A stretch of 64,000 nt of DNA, taken from contig JAILCI010000061.1 in assembly GCA_024686335.1 (NCBI GenBank), positions 1 through 64,000 of the forward strand, written 5' to 3'. The notes beneath the pieces were generated by a model. It had not been told where the DNA came from, ran no database searches, and saw only the letters and a program-made list of their open reading frames with translations. The translations under genes and the position numbers were made by a program. Origin of the DNA: Bacteroidales bacterium. Its GTDB lineage: Bacteria > Bacteroidota > Bacteroidia > Bacteroidales > WCHB1-69. Below are positions 1-12,900 of the stretch, in pieces. The number at the start of each line of letters is the position of its first letter. Position 1 is the first letter of the stretch.

Positions 1-216
1 CATTACGTTTTAACAAGCATCTGTCGCCCCTTCGGGGCTTTGATTATGCGTGATGCCGTTCCGCGCAGGGGTTTTCACCCCCGCCTGTAATCTGTCGCCC
101 TTTCAGGGCTCTAGCGTCATTTATTTTCGCGAAGCAGCAAATGCAACCCTTTGCGGCCTCTGCGTCTTTGCGTTAAAATTCTTTGCGTTAAAAAACCTTT
201 GCAACCCTTTGCGTCT
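1..216. repeat. intergenic stretch with two short hairpin repeats
   Basis: No gene is supported here. Two related small inverted repeats are visible: a GCCCC/GGGGC hairpin at 26-38 and a GCCCT/AGGGC hairpin at 97-109, each preceded by ATCTGTC. After them, 145-215 is built from degenerate TTTGCGT-type words. The material looks like dispersed intergenic repeats. Confidence 0.5.
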
Positions 217-729
217 CTATCGTCCGAGCAGTGCAATAGCCTCTTCTATGGTAATATCTTCCTCGCCGAGTTTCGCAGGCATGTAGCCCATCTCGACAGC
301 CTTCTCAGTGGGATAGATGAAGTAGGTGCATGTACACTCGGCACAGAGGACACCTTCGGGGCTCCAGATTTCACCCTTGACGGTGGCCAGGGTGTGGCGC
401 TGTTCAAGAAGTCGGGCCTTCATCAAGATGTAGGGCCAGCGAGTGTCTACCTGCTTGCGGTAGCGCATTTCCATCTTGGCCGTCACACCGGAGGTCTGGA
501 GCTGATAGAAGACCACCCACCCGCAGATCTCATCCAGCAGCGTGGCCTGAATACCACCATGCAAGGTATCTATCCAGCTCACATGGTCTCCACCGGCTCG
601 CCATGGAGATAAGACCTGCTCGCCGTCCCAGTAAAATTGCATACGCATACCCAATTTATTATTAGGGTCACAGCCGAAGCAGTGATATCCATTTTTATTG
701 CCAATCCAAGGGTTGATGATTCTTTTCAT
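217..729 (-). CDS. hotdog-fold thioesterase (PaaI/4HBT-like)
   Basis: A 170-aa cytosolic protein with the hotdog signature HGGIQATLLDE followed by a helix-forming segment (about residues 57-75). The N-terminus has HCFGCDPNN, a Cys motif seen in PaaI-type thioesterases. Such enzymes hydrolyse acyl-CoA thioesters, but the substrate cannot be told from the sequence. Length fits the family. It is monocistronic: a minus-7 box lies at 784-791 and the upstream giant gene ends in a hairpin. Family assignment is good; the exact role is unknown. Confidence 0.8.
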   Translation of the reverse strand: MKRIINPWIGNKNGYHCFGCDPNNKLGMRMQFYWDGEQVLSPWRAGGDHVSWIDTLHGGIQATLLDEICGWVVFYQLQTSGVTAKMEMRYRKQVDTRWPYILMKARLLEQRHTLATVKGEIWSPEGVLCAECTCTYFIYPTEKAVEMGYMPAKLGEEDITIEEAIALLGR

Positions 730-783
730 TGTCGTTCTTTTTTAGTTTATAAAAGTGCATTCTGTCGTTTGACAAAAAGTCTG

Positions 784-791
784 CAAAAATA
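784..791 (-). promoter_or_regulatory. minus-7 box for the thioesterase
   Basis: CAAAAATA on the plus strand reads TATTTTTG on the minus strand, matching the Bacteroidota TAnnTTTG consensus, about 55 bp before the start codon at 729. No clear minus-33 TTTG was found. Confidence 0.5.
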
Positions 792-908
792 GGAAAAAGT
801 TGAAAAATTGATAATTGATAATTGAAAATTGTATTTCGCTGATTAAGTTGATAAAGGCGCTTTGTAGGGTCGCTGTGTATATCGACCACATTAGAATCAC
901 TTATAAAT

Positions 909-939
909 AGAAACGGTGGAACAGATGTCCACCGTTTCT
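909..939 (-). terminator. stem-loop downstream of the giant adhesin gene
   Basis: A perfect 12-bp inverted repeat (AGAAACGGTGGA / TCCACCGTTTCT, arms 909-920 and 928-939) with a 7-nt loop lies 27 bp after the giant gene's stop codon. On the minus strand it is followed by CTATTTATAA, not a pure T-run, so it is a likely but imperfect intrinsic terminator. Confidence 0.6.
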
Positions 940-966
940 TACCCTTAAAATTTATCACACCTATAA

Positions 967-3900
967 TTATCTCCGGATGACGAGTTTCTTCTGGACGGTG
1001 CGTCCGTCAATAAGCTCGATTCGGATTACATAGTAACCTGTCGGATAATTTACAAGTTCGAGACGAGTATGAGTGTCGCTCTCAGCCTGCTCAACCAACA
1101 TCAGCTTACCCTGGGCATTGTAGATATAGACACGGTCCATATTTTCGCCAGAGATGTTGACATAGGTAGTGGCAGGGTTCGGGTAAACCTTGAATTCAGG
1201 TTCAGGAACAACATATTCCTCAACACCGTCATTGTACATCACGTAGAGGGTCAAGTAGACGATACTGTCACATCCGTTGATAGTGTAGTTCTGAACTTCA
1301 TACTCGAAGACACCGGAGTCGAGCGGCATCAAAGTCAAACCGTAGCCAACATACTCGTGTTCACGCATAGCAGTATCCACGACGTAGATCTCATAAGTCG
1401 GGTTGATGGACAATGTGAGCATGTAGACACTATCGCAGCCAGTTACAGTTTGATAGGTATCGTAGTAAACACCGGCTGTATCGTAGCTGTTGCCACGCCA
1501 TTCGAACGGCACATCCTCGCAGGTGGAAGCCTCAGTGGTGAAGAGATAAGTTCTGTTCACAGTCAACAGGAGGGTCACGGTGCTGTCGCAGCCGAGAGCG
1601 CTGGTATAGAGACCATCCAACTGAATGTTTCCGAAGGTAGCAGGAAGCGTGTCAAAGCCATATTGTGCATAGTGATCACCTTGGCAGATGGTATCGTAGA
1701 TTGTAGTATGAACAGCCGGATAGACAGTCAATTGCAACTCAAAGATATCGGAGCAACCATAGGTATTCGGAACGGTATCAGTGTAATGACCAGTAGCAAT
1801 TAGTGACTGACCACGCCAGATGTAAGGTAGCTCACCGCTACAAACGGCGGCAGTATCAAACTGATGACTAACCGGGTTCACGGTCAAGGTCAAGGTGTAG
1901 ACGCTATCGCAACCAGCAGCAGTCTGCAAACTGTCATAGTAAATACCTGTAGTAGTCAGGTTCATACCATGCCATGTGTAAGGCACATCGTTAGCACAGA
2001 CAGACTGAGTCTCTGTGTAGTTGTAGGTCGGGTTCACAATCAAGGTGTATTCACGGATACTGTCGCAACCATTAGCGGTCTGCAGGTTCAGCGTGTATGT
2101 TGATGCAGCGTTGAAGGTATGGCCAGCCCACTGATAAGGAAGCTCGCTCTGGCAAACCGTCATCGTGTCATACAAATGGTATGTAGGATGAACAATAGCG
2201 TTAACAATATAGATGTCGTAGCAGCCCGTAGCATTCATCACGGTGTCGCGAAACTCGCCAGTCTCAGCGATAGTCTGACCGCGCCAAGTTTGAGTCATAC
2301 CTTCGCACAACTCGATGGTGTTGTTGGTGATGGTCTGTGACTGGTTCACTGTCAAATTCAGGACATAAATGCTGTCGCAACCGGCAACAGTCTCGAGACT
2401 ATCATAGTAAACACCGCTAGTCATCAGCTCTTGACCACGCCACAAGTAAGGCAAGTCATAGCTGCAGACATCGTCAGTCTCGTTGAAAGTGAAAATCGGG
2501 TTCACAGTCAAAGTCAAAACATAGACGCTATCGCAACCAGCGGAAGTCTGCAGACTGTCATAGTAAACACCAGAAGCAGTCAAGTTCAAGCCATGCCACT
2601 GATATGGAGCTTCAGAAGCGCAGATGGTTTGTGTCTCAGGAATGCTGTAGGTCGGGTTCACCGTCAGAGTCAACATGTAGACGCTGTCGCAACCGGCAAC
2701 GGTCTCAAGGCTATCATAGTAAACACCTGTGGTTGTAAGGCTCTGACCGTGCCATGTGTAAGGCACCTCGCCAGCGCAGAGAGTTTGGGTCTCAGCATAG
2801 CTATAAGTCGGATTAACAATCAAGGTGTACTCGCGGATACTGTCGCAGCCGCTAGCCGTCTGCAGATTCAAAGTGTATGTTGCAGCAGCAGTGAAGGTAT
2901 GGCCAGCCCACTGATAAGGAAGCTCGCTCTGGCAAACCGTCATTGTGTCATACAAATGGTAGGTAGGATGTACGATAGCGTTAACGATATAGATGTCGTA
3001 GCAGCCCGTAGCATTCATCACTGTGTCGCGGTACTCACCAGACTCGGCAATGGTCTTGCCACGCCAGGTCTGAGTCATGCCTTCACACAACTCGATAGCG
3101 TTATTGGTGATAGTCTGTGACTGGTTAACAGTCAAAGTCAGTACATAGACACTGTCGCAGCCAGCGGCGGTCTCCAGACTATCGTAGTAAACGCCGCTCG
3201 TCATCAGCTCTTGACCACGCCACATGTAAGGCAGATCGTAACTGCAGACATTTTCAGCCTCACTGAAGTTGTAAGTCGGGTTCACCGTCAGAGTCAAAGC
3301 GTAGACGCTGTCACAACCAGCGGCAGTCTGCAGACTGTCATAGTAAACACCAGAAGCAGTCAAGTTCAAGCCATGCCACTGATATGGAGCCTCAGAAGCG
3401 CAGATGGTCTGAGTCTCGGCGAAACTGTAGGTCGGGTTAACCGTCAAAGTCAACATGTAGATGCTATCGCAACCGGCAACAGTCTCGAGACTGTCGTAAT
3501 AAACGCCCGTGGTCGTGAGGCTCTGGCCGTGCCATGTGTAAGGCACTTCGTCAGCACAGAGGTTCTGAGTCTCAGCGAAGCTGTAGGTCGGGTTCACGAT
3601 CAAAACGAGACGATAGATACTGTCGCAGAAAGAAACAGTCTGGTAGTTGACATCGTATGTGCCGGCAGCCGTCAGCGTGCGATTACGCCACTGATAAGGC
3701 AACTCGTCATCACAGATGGTCATGGTATCTGTCATCAGATAGGTCGGATGAGCCAAAACGCTAACTTCATAGATATCGTAGCAACCCGTAACATCATTCA
3801 TCACCGTATCACGATAGATGCCACTCTCTGCGAGTTCACGGTTACGCCATGTATAGGTTTCACCTTGACAAATCTCAACAGGATCAGAGGTGATCACAGA

Positions 3901-6900
3901 AGAAGGCTTAACCGTCAAGGTCAATACATAGACACTGTCGCAGCCATTCACGGTCTGCAAACTGTCATAATAGGTACCGGCCTCGGCCAAGGTCTTGCCA
4001 TGCCAGCTATAAGGCATGTCATAGATACAAGCAGAAGCTGCCTCTTCAAACTCGTAGGTCGGGTTGACGGTCAATGTCAAAGTTGTGATGCTATCGCAAC
4101 CATTGATGGTAGTCTTATTGAAGACGATAGTGGAAACAGCAGCTTCAGAGATATCCAAAGTAGTATCAGCAGCTGCATAATAATAAGGATCTTCAGACTG
4201 ACATACTGTGAGTGTCAGCGTATTGTTGTAAGTAGGATTAACTGTCAATGTCAACTGGCAGATGCTATCGCAGCCAGAGAGCGTTGCGAGGGTATCAAGA
4301 TAGATACCATCAGTTGTGAGCGTTCTCTCGTGCCACAAATACTCTTCGTTATCGCAGATAGAGACATTCTCGTAAGAACGTTTCACGTCAGAGACAACGA
4401 ACGTCAAAGTGTAAGTACTGTCACAACCATAGATGGATGTATGATTATCTGTATAAGTACCTGATTCGTACAGAGACTGGCCGTGCCACAGATAAGGAAG
4501 TGCATCCTCGCAAGTCTCTACGCTCTCGGTGAAGTGATATACAGGAACCTCCACGATGGTGAGAGTCACAAGGCTGTCGCAACCAGCTGTTTCGAATACG
4601 AGATCATAGGTACCAGCCTCATCGTAGCTTTCGCCTTCATATTCAAATGGGAAGTCGTCAGAGCATACATACTCGGTAGCGGCACCCGTCGGGTTCTCGG
4701 TCACATTCAAGGTTACCATAACAATGCTATCGCAGCCGTTGACAGATTGGTATTCAATGGTATAGGTACCAGCAGCTTCCATTTCCGTCTCGTCATAGAT
4801 ATACGGCAACGTGTTAGCACAAACGGTAACAGTATCATAGTGCAGATAGGTCGGGTTGACGTTCAAGGTAAAGGTAACAATGGTGTTACAACCGTCAGCC
4901 TGTTCTTCCATGATTTCATAAACACCGGCTTCAGTATAACTATGGTCAGCATCATAGACATACGGGAGCTCGTCAGCGCAGATGGTAGCTGACTCAGTTC
5001 TACGAGCGTAAGGCTGTACATGGAACTGTACGTGCCATGTACTGTCGCAACCATACTGTGACTGGAGATTCACATCGTAATTGCCCGCGGCAGAGAAGCT
5101 GTGTTCAGCATCAAACTCATACGGCAGAGCGCCCTGGCAAACGGTGATGGTAGTATCTTTATCATAAGTAGGATGAACAATCAGGTTCAAATGATAGATG
5201 CTATCGCAACCATTCAAAGTCTGCAAATTGATAGTATACTCACCTGCAGAGAGATAGGTGAATTGCGGATTGTTATTCCATACATAAGGAAGTTCATCAT
5301 CGCAAATCTCAACAGTCTGATTGATGCTGTAAGTCGGGTTGATATCTAAATAGAGTTCCACGATACTGTCGCAACCGGCAGCAGTGTAGAAGTTGTGAGT
5401 GTAATGACCGCTTTGTGTCAAGGCTTCACCTGCGAACATGTAAGGCAGTTCCGTACTGTTGTCGCAGAAAGACAATTTCTCAACATGATGATAAGTCGGA
5501 AGAACAGTCAATGTGAGTGTATAGGTGCTGTCGCAACCACTTACCGTCTGCAAATTGTCATTATAGGTATAGGTACCTGCCTGCAGCATGCCAATCTCCA
5601 CATTGTGGTTCAACCATTCATACTGTTCGTTGTCGCAGATGGTAGCTGTCTCGTCAAAGTGATAAACAGGATTGACAGTCAGGGCAAGGTTAACAGTGCT
5701 ATCACAACCGTACTGGGTAGGAACAACACGTTGATATGTTGCTAAACCGGCAGCGGTCGGAGTCACTTGGAAGCCATTCTGGTTGTAGGTCTCACCCAAA
5801 CAGATCTCATCAGTGAGGTTGGTGGTGGAGAGCTGATGAACGGTGAGGTTCAAGACGACAACGCTATCGCAACCGTTAGAAGCCACGAGATCTTGTGTAT
5901 AGAAACCGGTAGCATTAGCATTGAAACCATTTTGAGTATAGGCATCACCAGCACAGATATGAGCTACGATAGTATCACGATACTCAGCAGCCACAGAGAG
6001 ATTCAAGATCACGGTACTATCACAACCGTTCACCGTTTGCAGATGTGCAGTATAAGTACCCGGCTGATTCAAGGTCTGACCATTGAATGAATAGGTGGCA
6101 GTAGCGCAGATAGTAGTGTTGATAACCTTAGTCTCCACAGGGTTAACCTTCAAAGTCAATGTTGTCGTGCTGTCACAACCATAGACATTATCGTTATGAT
6201 GTGTCAAGGTATAGGTACCAGGATTCATAGCGGTAGTGTCAAAACCATAACCTTGATACTGTGTACCAGCACAAACCTCATCACTGTAAGCAGCGGTGCT
6301 GACAGGATTTACTGTCACAACCAATGTCACCAAACTGTCACAACCGTTGGAAGATTGCTCACTCAAAACGATGGAGTATTGGCCAGCCTCATTGTAAGTG
6401 GTATTTTGACCATAGTTGGTGTAGAGTTCACCTTGGCAGGTCTCATCCTCAATAGTTGTCGGCTCGTAAACAGGATAAATGGTTATTTGGATTTCACTCA
6501 TCGGGCTCTCGCAGGTCGTTGTCTCGTTGTAGTTGCTAACGAAGAAACTGCGGGATGCAGTGACATTGCCAGTAGTATAGTTGTCTGCAGTAGCCAGAGG
6601 AGTGGTAGCTTCCTGACTTTCATACCAACGGAATGTGGTATTAGGTGTGGAAGTTACGTAATTTTCAAGTTGGAAGGAATCCTCACCGCAATTCTCGGCA
6701 TTGGTAGTCACCGGTGCGGTCGGGATTGTATTCATAGTAGCCGTCACAGCCGTACGTGCGCTGCGGCATCCTGTGGTTGCATTGTAAGCATCCACATAGA
6801 AAATCGTGGTATTCTGAATGTTAGTTGTATAAGATGCAGCGGTCTGCAACGGAGTTGTAATCGTATTATTGACATACCAACGATATGACAATTCTGCTTG

Positions 6901-9900
6901 AGTAGGATCAACGGTCATTGTCACGGAACCTGCGCCACAACGCTCCACATTCTCAACGGTCGGTTGAGCGGGAACCTCATTGATGGTAGCCGTCACCGGC
7001 ATACGAGCGCTTTCACAACCAGTATTGACATTGTAGGAAGAAACGTAATAGGTAGTCGTCTCAGTCAATTCAACATTATAGTTACCGCCCTCGCGGAAAG
7101 GAGTTGTAGCTTCCATATCCTCATACCAACGGCAAGTAGTACCGTTAGTACCGAATGAAGCATTCAAGGTCACGGCGCCAGCGCCACAACGACTAGCATC
7201 TGTCAAAGTCGGGACTTCAGGTTGAGGATTGACAGTCACGGTCAAAGTAATGACGCTGTCACAACCCTGCTCGTTCTCAATGGTGATAGTCTTCACACCA
7301 GCGCTGGTAATCTGTGCGCCTGCATAGGCGTAAGGAAGTTCATTGCTACAGATTGTCAAGGACTGTTGACTAGCAGTGGAATGACGAATCGTCACATGAG
7401 CAGTCACGACACTGTCACAACCCGTAACAGCGGAAGTAAACGTTTGATCATAATCACCACTCTCGGTATAAGTCTCATCATTCCATGTCCAACTGTCACA
7501 CTCGTCAACAGTAATATCTGTAGACAAAGCAGGATTGATTGTCAAGTGCATAGTAACAACGCTATCGCAACCGTCTACAGTCTCAAAGGTTCTTGTGATG
7601 TCATCAGAGATGGTGAAAATCTCATTATCCCATTCATATTGTACACATGCCGTTACATCAAACTCTACATTATAAGTCGGATAGACAATTACCGAAATAT
7701 TAGAGATGTTGCTTGCACAATTCGTAGTATTGTCGGTATTAACAGCATAGAAGGTTGTTGTTTCTTCTACAGCGGCGGGCAATACACTGCCAGTGCCAAG
7801 GTAGATGGTAGTATCGGCATCTTGGTACCAGGTGGTGGTAACGCCCGTAATAGTTTGAGCGACAATATTTACTTGACCAGGACCACACAAAACCTCTGCG
7901 GTCATGGCTGGAGCTGGAGGAAGTGCATAGACAGGAACTTCAACAACGGTAGCAGAGCTGCTACACTGAGTGGTCTCGTCATAGCTTACAGCATTATATT
8001 GGGTAGTTGAGTTAATAGTAGAAGTTGTGTATGTATTGCCAGCAGCAAGATACTGATTATTGGCATCATACCAACGAACGATACAATCAGTTGCAGGAGT
8101 TGCCGTCAGTGTCACACTACCCTGTTTGCAAACTACGTCAGGAGTAGCAACTTCCGGAGCTGCAGGAATCTCGTTGATAGTAACCACCAACTCTTGCAAT
8201 GCGCTCTCGCAACCATTTTGATCTATAGCTTTCACGAAGAAGGAGGTAGTCTCAGCGACCTCTTGGGTAGTGCTGTTCAATACTTGTGTTCCGTTCTCGT
8301 CGCTATACCATGTCAGGGTGCAACCAGTAGCTGCTGTAGCGGTCAAGGTCACGGTTGTGCCACCGCAATTAGCAATCGGAGTTACCTGTGGTGCAGAAGG
8401 CAGTGTGTTGACAGTAGCAACTACTGTAGCCTTGGTGCTCTCACAGCCAGTTTCAGTGTTGTATGCAGCTACCTTAAAAGTAGTGGTAGTCTCTACGTTA
8501 GTAGTATAATTACCTTCGGTAGCAGTGATGTAAGTATTATCATTGCTATACCATCTGTATTGGATGTTCTCAGCAGGAGTTGCAACGAAGGTCACTTCAC
8601 CAGCACCGCAACGGCTCGTACCGCTAATGGAAGGAGTTGCAGGCAGCGGATTGACTACTACCTCAACGGAAATTGCCTCACTCTCACAACCATTTGTACC
8701 GATTGTGGAAACGTAGAAGGTCGTAGTGGTAGAGATACGAGCGCCATAGGTGTCATGAGTCAGGGCTGTCATATTGGCGTCATACCACTGAGCATAGTTG
8801 CCGTCTGCGCCAACAGTTGCCGTTAAGGAAACCTGAACATTAGTACCTGTCAGACACTGAGCACCAGGATTGGTGACTGTCGGCACGCCTGGGATCTCTT
8901 TCACCGTCACGATAATAGGAGTGAGCGCGCTCTGACAGTTGTCAGCATTAACATTAGCCACATAGTAAGTTGAGGTCTCTTCCACTTGGACAGTAGTGTT
9001 AGTGAGTGGTTGAGTACCAGCGGCATCGGTGTACCATGCCAAAGTGCAGTTGGTAGCTGGAGTTGCGGTCAAGGTGACCTCGCCAGCGCCACAGATGCTC
9101 GGAGTGGTAGCCGCAGGAGCAGCGGGAACAGGATTTACAGTGGCAGTAACAGTAACGGGCTGACTTTCACAACCCGTCACCGTATTACGAGCAACCACTT
9201 TGTAGCTTGTGGTAGCGGTAGGAGTAACATTATAATTACCTGTTGTAGTGGTAATCAATACATTATTGTTCGTATACCATTTATATTCAATATCATTTTC
9301 ATCGGATGTTACATTCAATGTCACCTCACCAGCACCGCAACGAGTTGCACCTGTAGCAGTAAAGGATGGAACGGCGGCATAAGTCACTGTTACCTGAGCA
9401 GGCTGACTCTCGCAGCCATTAACCTCATAGGTAGCCGTATAGTTAGCACTACCGCTGGTAATAGAGACTGAAAGGTCGTTTACTCCATTTCCATTGGCAT
9501 CTTTCCATGTCAACGTATTATTGCCAGAGGTGGAAGGCAGTGTAGCATTGCCACCGCAAGCGTAAATAGGAGTAGTGAGTTCCGGGGCGTCAATGGTCTC
9601 ACGGATAGTTACAGCAACTGCAGTGGATTCACTCTCGCAACCATTGGCTTGCGCCGTCACATAGTAGGTGGCATCTGTATTAACGATAACGTCAATAGAA
9701 GAACCTGTACCCACTGAAGTAGTAAGGTCCGTATTGGAGTACCATGTATATGTATAATCAGAAGAAGGATTAGTAACAGCTAATGAAGCGGTACCAGCGG
9801 CGCAAAGTGTCACATCAGAAGCTGTAGGAGTTGCAGGTTTGGCAACCACTGCAACAGCTACCATGTCACTCTCACAACCAGTCGTGGTGTTTACTGTAGA

Positions 9901-12900
9901 AACATATACAGTACCCGTAGTTGTAGCACTGTAGCTGTCAGGTGTAAAGGCCGCGGAATAATCTTGCGTTGTACGCCAGCGCAAACCGTCACCGTTAGTG
10001 CCAGCTGTAACGCCAGTCAAAGGCAAGTTGCCGGAGCCCTTACAATACGTTGTCTGTGTCAAGTTAGGCTCGCCAGGAAGCGCGTTGACTGTCACGGTGA
10101 TTTCATTAGTATTAGAACACTCATTATCATCAACACCAACCACTGTATAAATAGTTGTAACTTGAGGACTTACTGTGATAGAAGCACCCTCCTGGTCATT
10201 GTTCCAGGTGTAAGTGGTCGCATTACTAGCGGTCAATGTCGTAGACTGACCTTCACAGATAGAGGTCTTGGTTGCTGTAACTGAGACGTTCGGAAGAGCG
10301 TTCACCGTGGCAACTGCTGAGGCTACAGAAGAGAGACATCCATTGCTCAATGCACGAACATAGTAGGTGGCATTAGCACTCAAAGAGGGAGTGGTGAATG
10401 TTGCACCAGTACCGGCATTAGAACTGGTTGAATTAACAAAGGCATTAGCGCTGTTCTGGGAAGTAAACCAATAGATTGTTCCAGCAGAGGAGGTAGCGGA
10501 CAGTTCAACAGTACCATTGCCGCAACGGGAATTACCAGAAGCACTGATAGTAGGAATTGCCTCGTAGGTCACTGTTACTGTGGCAGGCTGACTCTCGCAA
10601 CCGTTGACATCGTAGGTAGCCGTATAGGTGGCGCTACCGCTGGCAACAGTTACATTCAGTTCGCTGACTGGAGTGTTTGAAGCGTCTTTCCATTCCAATG
10701 TATAGCTTCCGTAAGTGGAAGGCAGTGTTGCATTGCCATCACAAGCGTATATCGGAGTGAGTGTCGGAGCATCAATGGTCTCACGAATAGTCACGGCAAC
10801 AGAAGTGGCACCACTCTCACAATCATCAGACTGAGCTGTCACATAGTAGGTAGCGTCGGCACTGACGGTGACATCGATAGTAGAACCCGTACCCACTAAA
10901 TTGGTGAGGTCTGCATCGGAGTACCAAGTGTATGTATAATCAGAAGAAGGATTGTCAACAGCTAATGAGGCTGTACCTGTGGCACAAAGCGTTACGGCAG
11001 GAGCCGTGGGCGCAGAAGGAGTTTCTACTAATTCAACGGTCACCTGCTGGCTCTCGCAAGTAGTATTGGCATTGTATGTAGACACATAATATATACCAAC
11101 ATTACCGGTGATATAGGAGTTATTTTGAGCAAGAACGCTTCCATCAGCAGATGAGCGCCAACGAAGAACAGTACCATTATCGCCCGGTGCACCCGACATG
11201 GTCACATTGCCATCACTCTTACAGAAAGTAGTTTGAGTAAATGTCGGAACGCCCGGAACGGGATTCACTGTCACTGTAACAGGAGTAAGTTCACTTGGGC
11301 AGTTATCTGTATTCACATTGGCCACATAGTAAGTTGTGGTTGTATCCACTTGAACAGTAGTGTTATCAAGAGTTTGAGTACCGGCTGCATCGGTGTACCA
11401 TGCCAAAGTGCAGTTATCGGCTGCGGTGACTGTCAAGGTAACCTCGCCAGCACCACAGATGCTCGGGGTGGTAGCCGCAGGAGCAGCGGGAACAGCATTT
11501 ATTGTCACCGTAACAGGGACACGACTAGACTCGCAACCAGCGCTATTGCGCACAGCTGCATAATAGGTCGTGGAAGAAGCTACTGACTCTATCGTATAAG
11601 TCGCGCCTATATGAGACTCTGCAGCAGTAGTAGCATTTGCGTACCAATAGATGGTACCCTCATCAGAGGTAGCGCTCAAGGTAACCTCACCAGCACCACA
11701 ACGGGAAACTGTAGAATTGGTGACGATAGGCGCTGATGGAGCGGCAGACTCTGTTACAGTGACAGTATAGGAACTGGAGCAGTTGTTCAGAGTTCCTGTG
11801 ACTGAGTAAGTGCCCGCAGTTGAGACAGTGAGGGCATTTGCAGTCGTAGTACCATCTGACCAAAGATAGGTCGTATTGGCCAAATTTGAAGAGGCTGTCA
11901 ACGTAGTATTTGAGCCTTCACAGAAGGAGGTGTTACCATTAATGCTGACTGTTGGAGTTGTATTAACCGTCAAATCGAAAGATGCGCTAGCAGTACATCC
12001 ATGGCTATCCGTACCGGTCACAGAATAGATATTAGAAGACGAAGGATGGATGGTGTCTGTAGTAAATCCTCCCGACCAAGTATATGAAGAAGCACCTGAA
12101 GCAGTCAGGACAATCTCATCAGTGCTACAAGCAACACCATTGGCAGGACCGCTGATGTCAACATCAGGAGCATCGTACGCGGTAACAGTAATAGAAGCTG
12201 AATTGCTACAACCATTAGTGGTACCTGTCACTGAATAGGTGCCACCTGATGGAACATTGATTGCGGCATTCTCCAACCCATTACTCCAGACAAATGAAGT
12301 TGCGCCTTCAGCAGTCAAAGTTGTACTTTGTCCTGAGCAGATGGAAGGAGTACCTGTAAATGTAATTACAGGCAGTGGTTTTACAGTTACATAAGCAGTA
12401 TTGGTGGCGGTACAACCATAAGCAGAGACTGTCAGCGCATATTCTCCACTTGTTGTAGGATGGATGGTAGCACTCGAGGCTCCGTTACTCCAACTATAGT
12501 TATATGAAGAAGATCCAGAAGCTGTGGCGGTGACATTGATGGTTTCACCCGCACATGCAGAATAGATGTTGCTTGAAGAACCAGTTCCATTCAGAGAAAC
12601 GGAAATAGCCGGGTGAAGATTCGTGAAGTTTATAGTATAAGTAAATGTAGAACCATCATTATGTGTTACCACGATTGTAGCATGGGGTGTGGCAATGGTA
12701 GCCTGATCGATTACGATACTTGAAATATGTTCTGATTTAGCCGTTGCTGCCACTTGAGGAATATCAGCATCGCTTGAACAACAGACTAACGTGGTATAAT
12801 TGGCTGAAGTAGAACCGCTATTGAAAAGAGCTGTAGGGCTTCCATCCGAAGAGGAATAGGTACGCGTAGGCTCGTGAGTGGCAAACTCAGCCGCATTGAA

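Noticed and set aside
695-958. Short minus-strand open frame beside the thioesterase
   Set aside because: It overlaps the thioesterase start, the TTGATAATTGATAATTG repeat and the giant gene's terminator, and has no motif.
1069-8826. Long plus-strand open frames (for example 3211-4464 and 7222-8010) opposite the giant gene
   Set aside because: They mirror the repeated codons of the giant gene, lack signal peptides or known motifs, and repeat the same words at 780-bp spacing as shadows of the coding strand.
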